A stretch of DNA of 64,000 nt from Tetragonia tetragonoides (GCA_038025085.1 CM076148.1:3226501-3290500), one strand, 5' to 3'; positions 13,591 through 26,460 are shown, numbered from the stretch's first letter. Program-made: numbers and translations. The notes: generated by a model from the sequence alone, not told the origin.

Positions 13591-13815
13591 AAAGATTCAT
13601 TGAAACAATACATCTTTGAATTCGATATCGAGAATCAACTTGGGTATTGTTGTCCATCTATACTGCCACTGCCACTGTTTTGATAACACACTTGTTCTCA
13701 CTGCATCAAGCAAGGGCAAGGATGAAAGAATCTTTTCAATCAAAAAATCAGGCAAGTCACTAAGTCTATCCATGCTTTGCAACCTTACACTCCCAAGCTG
13801 TCTAAGGAGAAGCCG
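13556..13815 (-). pseudogene. F-box/LRR (FBD-type) gene fragment
   Basis: The minus-strand frame 13782-13597 reads MQSMDRLSDLPDFLIEKIL then SSLPLLDAVRTSVLSKQW, the N-terminal F-box signature of plant F-box/LRR/FBD proteins, substrate receptors of SCF ubiquitin ligases. It is followed by an unusual QWQWQYRW (the family normally has a single W-R-Y/W step) and stops after KDVLFQ at 61 residues; full-length members have several hundred. No LRR or FBD region follows. The fragment replaces sequence present at the homologous place near 23,870-24,075, so it arrived by insertion or gene conversion. Confidence 0.75.
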
Positions 13816-13817
13816 GA

Positions 13818-13954
13818 GAAGATGGAGGTAACCGTTGAAAACATGGATTCAGAGAGAGAGATCGAAGTTAAACAATTGTTGATGTAGTCCAGGGCTTCGG
13901 TCACCTGTCAAGTGAAGCATATAAATAAGAAGTTTCCAGGACAAATGGATTAAA
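13818..13954 (+). pseudogene. Duplicated plus-strand coding remnant, copy with stop
   Basis: Near-identical to 24,083-24,213. The frame starts MEVTVENMDSEREIEVKQLL and continues to FPGQMD then a stop. The codon that is cag (Gln) in the other copy is tag here (about 13,866), truncating it. Few differences otherwise. The family is not recognised. Confidence 0.45.
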
Positions 13955-13974
13955 GAAGATTAAAAGAGGTATAC

Positions 13975-14093
13975 CTCAGTAACTATCAGGTAAGTCTCTG
14001 AATTGATAGAGATGTGATGCTAAGCATCAGGACCTCTTTCTTCTTCTTTCTCTTCTTCATTTGTTTCTGAGATACCTATAAGATGATGGTGAT

Positions 14094-14141
<48 letters not shown>

Positions 14142-14280
14142 TTCGAACTCGCAATCTGGTTTCTATGGGATGTAACCCTTGCAAAGAGAGTGAAGGGCCC
14201 TGGATGGTTTTCTCATACAAATGAAGCTCTGTATTTATAGCTAATACCTTGGGGGTTGGTGGATCATGACACTCCTGCTT
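13975..14280 (-). promoter_or_regulatory. Promoter/leader/first-exon module, copy 3, with CT microsatellite
   Basis: TATA box on the minus strand at plus 14230-14240, leader, then a long CT tract (about 14,096-14,138; GA on the sense strand), then ATG with MKKRKKK at about 14,060 and donor-like ggtatacc near 13,968. GA tracts in plant 5' leaders can bind BPC/GAGA factors (family knowledge; not shown here). Confidence 0.6.
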
Positions 14281-14762
14281 GAGCAAGAAAACAAAGATGT
14301 TATCCTTTTTCAAGTGCCTTTGGAATAAAAAAAAAAAGAAAAAAATCTTTCTAACAGGAGATCAATTATTGAGTGGAAAAAAGGAAAGAAATCATCCATG
14401 ATTTCTAGTGCAATGATAATGTGAATGGAATCAAATGAGATTTTGGCCTTGGGGGGCTTTAGGGAAGATTGAAACATGATATTCTTAGACTTTATGATTT
14501 GTCATTTGAAAAACTGAGTAGCGACCTTGTAAGTGTAAGAAAAGAAGAAAAAAAGACTCAAGGGGAAAGATTTTAAAGGGTGAGAAGAAAGAATTGTTAC
14601 TTATGATGATAAGTTGAACTCAGTTTGTCTTTAGAATTTACGGATAATTTTCAAAGTTTGGGATTCCTAAGGTGGCTGGAAAAAGAAGAAAGAAAAACAA
14701 CGAAATTGTGTCTTCTGAAACTTACATGCTGCTGCTTTAAACAAGAATAACTAATTTAAAAC

Positions 14763-14952
14763 CAAGGAGGTGTGATTGAGTGGTAGGAACTCATCCATCC
14801 ATAACCAATGTCGAGGGTTCGAATCTCGTCTTGGGCATGGAGCAGCTTTAAATTCTTTGGCCAGCTGTCCCACCCTTTGAGGTGCCTACAAGCCAGCGCG
14901 GGGTTAGTCACTGTGGTCGACGGTGGATACCCTTGGTCGTGAACCAAAAAAA
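14763..14952 (+). mobile_element. tRNA-derived SINE with target-site duplication
   Basis: Box A-like tgattgagtggtagg (about 14,773-14,787) and a textbook box B, gggttcgaatctcg (about 14,815-14,828), are followed by a SINE body with ggggttagtcactgtggtcg and ending gtgaaccaaaaaaaaaa. It is flanked by aagaataactaattt (about 14,743) and aagaatagctaatt (about 14,955). The paralogous site at about 7,117 has a single uninterrupted copy of this target, so insertion came after the duplication. Confidence 0.88.
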
Positions 14953-14959
14953 AAAGAAT

Positions 14960-15850
14960 AGCTAATTAACCAAATACTATCAGATGACGTGCGTTGCATG
15001 GGCAATCTCTAGGGCTACATATTGTATTGAGTACTTAACATGCAAAATCCAATTAGTAGCTGGATGACTACCATGAGCCTGCAACGTTCAGAGATCATAA
15101 GCAACTAATCTCTAACAAGTACCGCATTCAATTCCGAGAAATATACACCTTCCAGCTGCAAGTACTTAATCATACTTCACTTGTCAGTAGATGATCAATT
15201 TATCAAAATGCCTTCATATATGTCTGTGATGAAGATCTAATTGCGGTATACTTGTATTGTACTTGTTGCCTAGACATTCACATTGTATACTTGTTGCCTA
15301 GACATTCACATTGTATACATTCATAATGTACAGTTTGACCATAGGTCCATAATGATGATTGATGAATAGCCTACTAGAAGATACATAGATCCTTTACTTA
15401 ATTATGGCTAAACTAACATACATCAGCTTGCTATATTTTTCAAGTATTAAGTGCACAACACTAAAATGAACATGTATACATATAAATCACGCGTTGTTAA
15501 TGAGTCTGCTTGCTAAGAGAATTTGTTTACATGGTGGATGGTCATTTATTACCAGAAGGTATAACATGAGTATATGGAAAAATAGCAAGATGAATTGTGA
15601 AGCAACAGTGGAAAAAGCTGGCTAAGAATAATACAACTTGTTAAGACTAGTAAATAACACTCGAACATTATTCATGCACTACATCTGAGATGTTGACAGG
15701 TTTTTAGAGACATTGCAGAATAGACGAAAGAAGTCGAGATTCAATTTAGAGAAACCGACGTGGGGCTTAATTGAGTATATCATGTTTGCAGGGCCTTACT
15801 AGAAGTACAATCTGGATTTCAACTTCTATGAAATATACTTTGGCCTTATG
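14960..15850. repeat. Duplicon spacer, copy 4
   Basis: Continues the order seen at 7,130-8,350 but lacks about 500 bp. A short phrase (gtatacttgttgcctagaca) is tandemly duplicated at about 15,247-15,310. It extends about 370 bp further than the equivalent region left of array 1 before satellite array 2 starts. Confidence 0.5.
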
Positions 15851-15854
15851 TGTT

Positions 15855-18800
15855 GGTTTCCGGGAGGCTCCGGAGTGAAGGTGGATATTTTCGCACCACA
15901 TCGCACGGAACACGCCTAAAGGACATGGAAGACACTCGGGGTTTGTTAATGAGTCCCTAATAGACTTGTAAGGGCGTTTTTACGAAATACCAATAATATA
16001 AGAGCCCAAACACCGAAAGCATAGGTGATCGAAGTTCAGTGATTCTTATGACCCTATTGGGGCACGAGGGTCCTCTAAGGTGATGATAGACCCCCCGTAG
16101 AAGTTTGGGAAAAAAATAACACTCGAGCCCTGAGAAGCCGAAAACGTAGGCTAATCAACGTTTTTTTGACTCCCGGGAGGCCCCGGAACGAATATGAATA
16201 TTTTCGCACCACATTGTAAGGAACACGCCTAAGGGACATGGGAGACACTCGGGGTTTGTTATTGGGCCCCTAATAGGCTTGTAAGGGCATTTTTATGGAA
16301 CACCAATGTAAGGGCCCGAACACCAAGGGCATGGGTGATATCGAAGTTCGGGGTTCCTGATGACCCTCCCGGGGCACCGAGGATCCTCTAAGGTCATGAT
16401 AGACACCCTGGAGAAGTTTGCGCAAAAATGACACTCGGGCCCCAGGGAAGCTGAAAACGTAGGTTATAATCCACCTTTTTTTGGCTCCAGAGAGGCCCCG
16501 GAAGGAAGATGAATATTTTCGCACCACATCGCAAGGGACACGCCTAAGGGACATGGGAGACACTCGGGGTTTGTTATTGGGTCCCTAATAGGCTTGTAAG
16601 GGCATTTTTACGGAACACCAATATAAGGGCCCGAACACCAAAGGCATGGGTGATATCGAAGTTCGGGGTTCCTGATGACCCTCCCGGGGCACCGAGACTC
16701 CTCTAAGGTTATGATAGACCCCATGGAGAAGTTTGGGCAAAAAAGACCCTCGGGTCCCGGGAAGCTGAAAACGTAGGTTATAATCCACGTTTTTTTGGCT
16801 CCCAGGAGGCCCCGAAACAAAGATGAATATTTTCACACCACATCGCAAAGGACACGCCTAAGGGACATGGGAGACACTCGGGGTTTGTTATTGGGTCCCT
16901 AATAGGCTTGTAAGGACATTTTTACGGAACACCAATGTAAGGGCACGAACACCAAAGGCATGGGTGATATCGAAGTTCAGGGTTCCCGATGACCCTCCTG
17001 GGGCAGCGAGGGTCCTCTAAGATTATGATAGACCCCCTGGAGAAATTTGGGCAAAAATGACACTCGGGCCCCGGGAAGCTGAAAACGTAGATTCACGTTT
17101 TTTTGGCTCCCGGGAGGCCCCGGAACGAAGATGAATATTTTCGCACCACATCGCAAGGGACACGCTTTAGGGACATGGGAGACACTCGGGGTTTGTTATT
17201 AGGTCCCTCATAGGCTTGTAAGGGCATTTTTATGGAACACCAATGTAAGGGCCCGAACACCAAAGACATGGGTGATATCAAAGTTCGGGGATCCTGAAGA
17301 CCCTCCCGTGACACCAAGGGTCCTCTAATGTCATGATAGACCCCCCGGAGAAGTTTAGCAAAAATGATACCCGAGCCCCGGGACGCCGAAAACGTAGCAT
17401 TTTTTGGCTCCCGGGAGGCCCCGGAACAAAAATGAATATTTTCGCACCACATCGCAAGGGACACGCCTAAGGGAGATGAGAGACACTCAGGGTTTGTTAT
17501 TGGGTCCCTAATAGGCTTGTAAGGGCATTTTTACGGAACACCAATTTAAGGGCCCGAACACCAAAGACATGGGTGATTTCGAAGTTCGGGGATCCTGGTG
17601 ACCCTCCCTGGGCACCGAGGGTCCTCTATGGTCAAGATAGACCCCCCCGGAGAAGTTTGGGCAACAGTGACACCAGGCCCCAGGAAGACGAAAACGTAGG
17701 TTATAATCCACCTTTTTTTGGCTCCCGGGAGGCCCCGGAACGAAGATGAATATTTTCGCACCACATTGCAAGGGACACACCTAAAGGACATGGGAGAAAC
17801 TTAGAGTTTGTTATTGGGTCCCTAATAGGCTTGTAAAGACATTTTTACGGAACACCAATGTAAGGGTCCGAACACCAAAAGGCATGGGTGATTTCAATGT
17901 TCGGGGATCCTGATGACCCTCCCGCGGCACCGAGAGTCCTCTTTGGTCAAGATAGACCCCCCAAAGAAACTTGGGCAAAAATGACACCCGGGCCCCGGGA
18001 AGCCGAAAATGTAGGTTATAATCCACGTTTTTTTGGTTCCCGGGAGGCCCCGGAACGAAGATGAATATTTTCGCACCACATTAAAAGGGACACGCCTAAG
18101 GGATATGGGAGACACTCGGGGTTTGTTATTAGGTCCCTTATAGACTTGTAAGGACATTTTTACGGAACACCAATAATGTAAGGGCCCAAACACCAAAGGC
18201 ATGGATGATATCGAAGTTTGGAGACCCTGATGATCCTCATGGAGCACCGAGGGTCCTTTAAGGTCATGATAGACCCCACGGAGAAGTTTGGGCAAAAATG
18301 ACACCAGGGCCTTGGGAAGCCGAAAACGTAGACTATAATCCACGTTTTTTCGGCTCCTGGGAGGTCCCGGAACAAAGGTAAATATTTTTTCACCACATGG
18401 CACGAGACATCCCTACGGGACATGGGAGGCCCCCAGGGTCGCTTATCCGGTCCCTGATATGCGTTTTACGGGACACTAGTGTAACTGTGTAAGAGCTTGA
18501 GCATCGAAGATATGAGTGATATCGAAGTTCGGTGATCCGGATGACCCTCCCAGGGCACCAAGGTTCCTCTAGGGTCATGATAGACCCCCCGGAGAAGTTT
18601 GGGCAAAAACAACAATTTGGCATCGGAAAGCCGAAAACGAAGGCTATGATCCACGTTTTTCGGGCTTCCGAGAGGCCTCGGAACGAAGGTTTATATTTTT
18701 GCACCACATGGCGCGGGGCACTCTTAGGGGACATAGGAGCCCCCCGTGGTAGAGTACTGGGTCCTTGGTAGGCTTGGAAGGGTCTCTAATGGGACATATG
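15855..18800 (+). repeat. GC-rich satellite array 2 (about 313-bp unit)
   Basis: The landmark ttattgggtcc or variant occurs at about 15,946, 16,259, 16,574, 16,888, 17,196, 17,497, 17,811, 18,126, 18,443 and 18,754 (spacings 301-317 bp), so about ten units. Same monomer and orientation as array 1. Central units (16,260-18,130) resemble one another closely. The last two are the variant type shared with the right end of array 1. Minus-strand ORFs of 62-169 codons in this interval are the monomer translated across unit borders and are not genes. Confidence 0.9.
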
Positions 18801-19240
18801 AGGCTAATCCACATGTTTTTAGTACCGAGCATGGCTCCTTATCACTCCGTCACCGTGCCATCAAATCTACTCTTAAGCCTTCTCTACTATATACCGAGGT
18901 CTCATAATTTTTCCCAATTTTTTTTGAAGTGATTTCTATTTTTTTTTGATATTTTTTTTTCTTATTTTCCAAGGTATTTTTCAATTTAAAATTAAATCAA
19001 ATAGCTATCTTGTGTGAAAAATTTTAAAAATTATTTTTCTGTAACTTAATAATAATATAATTGAAAAGTTTGAGGTGGAACTTTTTGAAAATAATTCTCC
19101 AAACTTTCAAAAACCTCAGTATGAAAGTTATGCACTGGGCATGCCTACTCATGTCAGAACCAACAAACCTTATTCTGTTGTATTCAGACTCGAATGTATA
19201 AATACTTTTCAGTTGTATAATATTTTACAAGTATTAAGTT
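18800..19240 (+). repeat. AT-rich tail of the satellite module, copy 2
   Basis: Near-identical order to 10,190-10,640: accgagcatggctcc, T-rich low complexity, aaccttatt, TATA-like tgtataaatactttt at about 19,194. Followed by RNF113 copy 3. Confidence 0.6.
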
Positions 19241-19245
19241 AGCAC

Positions 19246-19959
<714 letters not shown>

Positions 19960-19960
<1 letters not shown>

Positions 19961-20330
19961 GTAGCATTTATTTTCTCTTCATAAGTGAAAGATCAGGCAA
20001 TATTATGTGCTTGAATGGGAACAATATACTCATAATGTACAGTTTTTCCATAGAGATTAATACAGATCCTTTTCTTGAATGGGAACAATATTATGAGCTT
20101 GAAGGCCAGACGGCCAGACCGCGCCTTCATTATTAGTTGGACACCAAAAAGAACATGTATTGAGCAATACTAAAACTTAAATGAATCTGCTTGCTATGAG
20201 AAATTTTCGACCGACTTAACCCCATGCATTATGCAGGTCATCATCGATCCTCATTATAGCGGCAAAGCAATGAAACAGAGAGAGGATACTCCCTGACAGC
20301 ATGATTATCATCATGCCTGTTGCAGCTGCA
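19960..20330. other. Spacer
   Basis: AT-rich. The phrase aatgtacagttt (about 20,034) is shared with 15,330. No gene seen. Confidence 0.4.
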
Positions 20331-21200
20331 GCTGGCCCAGATTAAAACTCAGACCTCGAAGCGACCAAATCCTGAATCTGCTAGGTAGCATAAGTCCCAA
20401 ACCTGAAGACAGAATTAAAGATCTGATCAATGTGAGCTGCACTTCTCGGTTTGTCCACTCTGTCATGCATAGGCCTGTGACACTCCGAATTTTGTACATA
20501 ATTTGCTGCTTGTCTCAGTATGCATGTACTCTGCCCAAGACTAAGCAAAAAAGAAAAAAAGAAAAGAAAAAGAAAGACAGAACTGCTTGTGCATTCTGAT
20601 TGCTCAACTGTGGCTATGTTGAACCCTAGGCTTTATGACATGACGGAATAACATCTTTCTGAAGAAAGGTTATACTATACCAGATAAAGAGATTACACCA
20701 TTATTTGAAGTCACATCAAATTATAAATTACATTGAAGAATAGCAAAATGAAGAGAATAATTAGATCATCTAGTATTATTTAATTACATCGTCGTAGATA
20801 TTCCTTTATCACAGAAATTATAATAAGGCAAAATAGCACATTGATGTTACGAAATCGTGGAAAATACTGGTCCCTATGATTGTACAGTAACTCATTTAAG
20901 GCAAGTAGTCTAGTACTACTATAATTAACACTTGACCATTCATGTGCCATTGCAGAATAATCTTTCATGTCATTTTTAGAGCAACAACAACACCAATAGT
21001 CTCTCTCTATCTACCCTTGCTTTCTGGTTCCTCCCAGCCTATGAGGACCAGGATGACAATGTTTGCTCTCCTCCAACAGTGCCACCAACTAGCACTGCAT
21101 TCCAAGATCTTGAAACACATGCTGCAATAAAACAACTATACCGTTGATGATAAAACCTTACGATGAATGGCCTTGTGGCCCTCCAAAATAAGGGTGGTGA
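20330..21200 (-). repeat. Duplicon block A, copy 2
   Basis: Same order as 950-1900 with scattered indels. The exon-like frame seen at 1591-1809 is interrupted by deletions near 21,060-21,120. Confidence 0.55.
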
Positions 21201-21648
21201 CGCTGGAGGATATGATGTCCTTTTTAGCCCTGTTGAACATCCATAAGATCTGTAGGAGCATCAACCTTTCTCTGAAGGCAAGGGCAAAGCCAACTAATCA
21301 ACAGAGATAGAGAGGATTTCCTTAGGGAACCATTCACAAAGGCAATCTACACATCAAGGATCAGAACATAAGGTGATCCTTGCTGTTTGCCTGCAGCAAT
21401 TAACCAACAAAAGCTACATGTCAGTGATAAACAAATATACAAGAAAATCCCCAAATGCAGATCTATAACATACATTTTGATAAAAATAGATGAATAAACA
21501 AATGTATTTAAGAAGATTAAAAGTGGTATACCTTAAGTGATCATCAGGTAATTTTCTGAATTGATAGAGATGTGATGCTAAGCATCAGGACCTCTTCCTT
21601 CTTCTTTCTCTTCCTCATTTGTTTGAGAGACAACTATGAGATGATGGT

Positions 21649-21699
<51 letters not shown>

Positions 21700-21830
21700 A
21701 ACTCGAAACCTCGTTTCTATGGGCTGTAACCCTTACAAAGAGAGTGAAGGGTACTGGATGGTTTTCTCATGCAAATGAAGCTCTGTATTTATAGCTAAAA
21801 CCTTGGTGGTAGGTGGATCAGAGCACTCCT
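21200..21830 (-). promoter_or_regulatory. Promoter/leader/first-exon module, copy 4, plus exon remnant
   Basis: TATA box at plus 21,784-21,794, leader with the longest CT tract (about 21,651-21,697), MKKRKK-type start near 21,600-21,618, then a downstream exon remnant at about 21,340-21,400 reading GKQQGSPYVLILDV followed by a stop. This copy is closest to copy 1 (2,090-2,560). Confidence 0.6.
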
Positions 21831-21834
21831 AAAA

Positions 21835-23570
21835 AGATGTTACCCCTTTTTAGGTGTCCTTTAAAAAAGGTTTAAAAATTAAAATCCTTGTAGAAGGAGG
21901 TCAATTATTGAGTGGAAAATAGGCAAGAAATCATCCTGATTTTCTTGTGCAATCATTGTGTGAACGGAATCTGATGAGATTTATGGCCTTCGGGGGCTGT
22001 AGGGAAAATAGCTAACGGATACTATCCGATGACGTGCATGGCCTAATCTACAATTAATACTGATTTCTACTTAACATGCTGATTCAAATTAGTACCAAAA
22101 TGACTACTAAGAACCTGTAAGGTTCAGAGATCTATGCAAATAATTGTACATACAGTTTTGTAACAAGTAACACATTCAGTGATATATACACCTTTCAATC
22201 TTTCATAGGCATTATAGCTACAAATACTTCATTGTTATACCTCACTTGTTAGTAATGATCAATATGTTGAAATGCCTTCATACTTCTGTGAGGAAGATCT
22301 CATTGTGGTACTTTAGTATATTTTACAGATTCGCTAGACATTCACATTAGTATGTTCCAGATTGTGAGAGGTACTTAGCTAGCAGTGTAAACTATACCGT
22401 TCTTTAAAGAAACTGACATGAAAAATCCTTTCAGATCAGACATCACTTAATCTTGGCCTCCTCAGTCATGACATGTGGGCTGCAAGGTGATATGGAACCT
22501 GAGGTTGTAAGTAACACCATGATAGTACTCCGTTTCTCTCAGACACTTCAGACTTATTAGGATCTTGACTTATGTCTTCTGAAATGCATTCAAGATTTAA
22601 GATACAATAATACCTAATACTGTTGCTAAAGCCACATCTTAATCAATTTCAATTCTAGCTACGGTGCAACTTGAACGCTTCCTAAACATAGTTTTGATAG
22701 TTTCCACAGGCTCGATATTATACAACAGTATCGTATGCAAGAAGAAAGGACATGCTTTCATTACTAAAACAGATTTAGCGGGTAGAAATTAAGCCAAAGG
22801 GACCAAAATAGAAACATGTTAAAAGCTTCTTCCATAAAGACTGACGTAAACTACACTTTCAATGAGCATTCTAGTTACCGAGGAAAAGTCCAGGAAAAGA
22901 TCCCAATTTTTGATTCAGTATTCACAGCTTGGAACATCAATCCTAGGAAGAAAGACAAGATTCTTTCATAGTAATTTTGGAACAGGCTTGATTTAAGTAT
23001 ATGACAAGCTTTATTAGTTTTCACTAAGATACAGGACAAATTGTACTCTAAAGAGTACACAGTATACTGGCATTCATAAAATAGTCCTCTTTCAGAAAAA
23101 ATAAAAAACAGTCCAGGGAGTTCATACTATTGTAAGAACCCTTGGAAGCTATTACGCAGATCAGAGAATGAACCCACTCTGATATCTATTGTCTTCAACT
23201 CTTCATCATCAAACCCTTCCAAGCTATTCTGCAGAGACAAGCATAATCAAAGCCAGTACATTTATTGCAAGTAGGATCACTATATGTATTCCTTCGAGCC
23301 ATTACTTTAGAATTGATTGCATATCAACCAAAAGACAAGCATTACCATAACTATGATAGTCATAATTAGATATTGTTGATATATGGGTTGTTCTTTGGTA
23401 TTACAGATAACTATTTATCTGAAAATGATCAGAGTGACATCTTTGTACACAACTGTGCCGACATATACAGGATGTAGATGATTAATAGACTTTCAGAAAT
23501 GAGAGTATACAGATACAGTATTCTTCTGAATTTTCGATCTAAATTGTCATATACTCAAGAATAGCCCCTA
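21835..23570. repeat. Duplicon spacer blocks, copy 5
   Basis: Landmarks in the same order as 2,570-4,700 and 11,290-13,060. The region from 22,180 to 23,300 aligns almost base for base with 11,300-12,530 apart from small indels, so these two copies share a recent history. Confidence 0.6.
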
Positions 23571-24006
23571 TGATGATACCATACAACTCATTAAGGACTA
23601 GTACTATAATTAACACTAAATTTGAAACCATTCATGTGCCATTGCAGAAGAACCTTTCTTGTATCCCTGTGGCCGGGATGATCCTGTTCTATTAGGACCA
23701 GTATGACAGCGGTCAACGTTTGTTCCTTTTTCTCTGATCTAAAGCATTCTTTTGTCTTATTGTCACCTGTCTAAATTTTCATTCCTCACTTTCACATTGC
23801 TAACAGAACATGCATCGCTTATGTCCTCTCTCTTAATTAGTAGATTCACTTGTTTTCCTTTTCGACGTGGATTGATCATGAATCCGCTGTCATTTCTTCC
23901 ATTCCATATTTCTTTCCCTTTCCCTTTTATGACTTAGAGCAATCCATTCATCTACTGTAGCAACTCTTCTTTTTGTGTTACAGAATTCTGATCTCATGTA
24001 ATAAAT
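23570..24006. other. Spacer with rearranged duplicon pieces
   Basis: Mixes sequence shared with 5,330-5,480 (ccattcatgtgccattgcag) and with 13,480-13,550 (aacatgcatcgcttatgtcc), then unique T/C-rich sequence ending in an acceptor-like gtgttacag (about 23,975). No gene identified. Confidence 0.4.
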
Positions 24007-24213
24007 ATGTTGCCATATGATTGTGAAGATTGTCTAAGCATGCTTGTATACTTATCGAGAAATTCAAGGGTCCTGAAGGAGATGGAGGTAACCGCCGAAA
24101 ACATGGATTCAGAGAGAGAGATCGAAGTTAAACAACTGTTGATGCAGTCCAGGGCTTCGGTCACCTGTCAAGTGAAGCATATAAATAAGAAGTTTTCAGG
24201 ACAAATGGATTAA
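24007..24213 (+). pseudogene. Plus-strand coding remnant, 68 codons, unidentified
   Basis: The frame MLPYDCEDCLSMLVYLSRNS continues through RVLKEMEVTAENMDSEREIE to KKFSGQMD and a stop. The last 43 codons are duplicated at 13,821-13,954, where one codon is a stop. It starts about 30 bp after an acceptor-like tgtgttacag. It looks like a last exon, but the family is not recognised and no upstream exons were found. Charged and helical in character. Confidence 0.4.
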
Positions 24214-24229
24214 AGAAGATTAAAAGAGG

Positions 24230-24353
24230 TATACCTTAGTAACTATCAGGTAAGTCTCTGAATTGATAGAGATGTGATGCTAAGCATCAGGACCTCTTTC
24301 TTCTTCTTTCTCTTCTTCATTTGTTTCTGAGATACCTATAAGATGATGGTGAT

Positions 24354-24405
<52 letters not shown>

Positions 24406-24530
24406 TTCGAACTCGCAACCTTTTTTTCTATTGTCTGTAAGCCTTACAAAGAGAGTGAAGGTCACTGGATGGTTTTCTCATACAAATGAAGCTCTGTACT
24501 TATAGCTAAAACCTTGGGGGTTGGTGGATC
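24230..24530 (-). promoter_or_regulatory. Promoter/leader/first-exon module, copy 5
   Basis: TATA-like tgtacttatag at plus 24,495-24,505 (one substitution from the other copies), CT tract at about 24,356-24,402, MKKRKKK start near 24,320, donor-like ggtatacc near 24,228. Near-identical to copy 3 outside the TATA region. Confidence 0.6.
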
Positions 24531-24539
24531 ATAAGCCTG

Positions 24540-25530
24540 TGACACTTCAAATAATAAAAAAAATAAAAAAGTCGTTCTAAAAGGAGGTCAATCATTGAGT
24601 GGAAAAAAGGAAAGAAATCATCCATGATTTCTAGTGCAATGATAATGTGAACGGTATCAGATGAGATTTTTGGCCTCCGGGGGCTTTAGGGAAAAATGAA
24701 ATTATGTTCTTAGACTTTATGATTTGTCATTTGAGTACTGAGTAGCGACCTTGTAAGTGTAAGAAGATAAGGAAACAAGACAAAAGGAGAAAGATTTAAA
24801 AATAAAAATGTCAATTATTGAGTGGAAAATAGGAAACATATCAAATCCACTTTGATAGGCCAATTATGTGAAAGTAATCAGATGATTTTTTTCCATTTGG
24901 GGCTTTAAGGAGAATTGTAGCTTGTTGTTCTTCAAACTTCAGGGCCGATGGGGTTAGTCGGACAAAGCCTGCACACTGACATTAGCCAAATATATTGTAA
25001 CTTCAATGTATGTTGGAAGTTGATGATACAAGTAGTGAGCTTGTTCTTTTTCTGCTGTAACTGAAATATAACACAACAGCAAAAAGGAACTAGCTCCGAA
25101 ACTGGCTTCTACTATGACAGTAAAGGCTGACAATTATAGTTTACAGTTGTGATCAGACAAGCACTATCTATTTGCCGGTAGCATTAATATAATGGACTAT
25201 CTGTAGACACAAAGGGCAATGCAGTATATGAAGAAGATTACATACATAGAAGGATGATTATCCAATGTGTCATAGCGTGATATTCAGGAGACATAAAGGA
25301 AGCATATAACAGATGCTTTGATACAATTTTGCTAACAAATCATCGTCATCAGGCCTTTGTCACAGGAAACCAGGACACAACTTGGAAGAGTCATTTCACT
25401 GATGCGAGTTCGAAATCAATACGTACAGAGACATGGATGTCCTCCAGTGCTGTTGCAATATACATATAGTCTTGCCCATGATTGAGAAATACTAAAACTT
25501 AAAGAATCTGCTTGCTACAGGCTACAGCTA
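24540..25530. repeat. Duplicon spacer, 5.4-kb tandem duplication unit, left copy
   Basis: From about 24,800 the sequence (ttattgagtggaaaataggaa, ccactttgataggcca) matches 30,190 onward. A minus-strand exon-like remnant (HAMTHW frame) occurs near 25,240-25,290 and has a better-preserved cognate at 33,503-33,579. Confidence 0.5.
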
Positions 25531-26460
25531 GCCCAGATTAAAGTTCAAACCTTGAAAACAAAAAAATCCTGAATCTGTTATGTAGGATAAGTGTTAAACC
25601 TAAACACATAATTAAAGATCTGATCAATGTGAGCAGCACTTCTTGGTTGGTCCACCGTATCATGCATAAGCCTGTGACACTCCGAATTTTGTAATTTTTT
25701 TTTTTGCTTGTCTCAGCATGCATGTACTCTGCCCATGCCTAATTGAATTACTGGAGCATGTTTTTGCGTTAACCAAAAAAAGAAGACAAAAAGACAGAAT
25801 TGTTTGTGCATTCTGAATTTCTGATTCCTAAACTGTGACTATGTTGATCCCAAGACTTGATGACATTACGGCATTACGTCTTTCCAAAGAAAGGTTATAC
25901 TATACCAGATAAGGAAAGGAGTACACCATTATTGAAGTCTTGCATGCTAAATTATAAAATACATTGGAGAATCACAAACTGAAGAGAATATTCAGATCAA
26001 TTACTATGAGTATTTGATTACATATCGTTGTGGATATTCCTTTATCACAGAAATTATAATAAGGAAAAATAGCACATTAACATTATGAAATCGTGGAAAA
26101 GATTGGCCCCTATGATGATACAACTCATTTAAGACTATTAATCTAGTGCTCTAATTAACACTTGAGCATTCATGTGCCATTGCAGAATAATCTTTCATGC
26201 AACTATAACAGCAACAACAATTGTCTCTAGTAGCAAATCCTCTTGGACAGACTGGTTTCTCCGAACCTACAAGGACCAGGATAACAATGTTTGATCAATT
26301 GTCTCCAGCTCTCCACCAACAGAGCCACCAATTAGTACTGCATGCTTTGCGCTCATGCTTTTGGGAGTGCCCTTTCCATAGAGCAATCCATAAGCTACAT
26401 ACACACATCAGTGACAAATCTTTCCATTCTCAAGTGGCACACCCTGCAATAAAGGTGTAA
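25530..26460 (-). repeat. Duplicon block A, copy 3
   Basis: Same order as 950-1900. The exon-like minus-strand frame is recognisable as GLLYGKGTPKSMSAKHAVLI near 26,320-26,390. It is preceded on the minus strand by an acceptor-like attgcag (about 26,445). Confidence 0.5.

Noticed and set aside
14763..14840. tRNA gene (box A and box B present)
   Set aside because: No cloverleaf can be closed and the sequence continues into a SINE body with an A tail and target-site duplications.
8360..18800. Regular repeat arrays considered as CRISPR
   Set aside because: Units are about 315 bp with no short direct repeat and unique spacer layout, and the sequence is plainly eukaryotic.
16270..18832. Minus-strand ORFs up to 169 codons in array 2, resembling a repeated protein
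   Set aside because: Same reason: GC-rich tandem repeat lacking stops in one frame. No start context, promoter or known domain.
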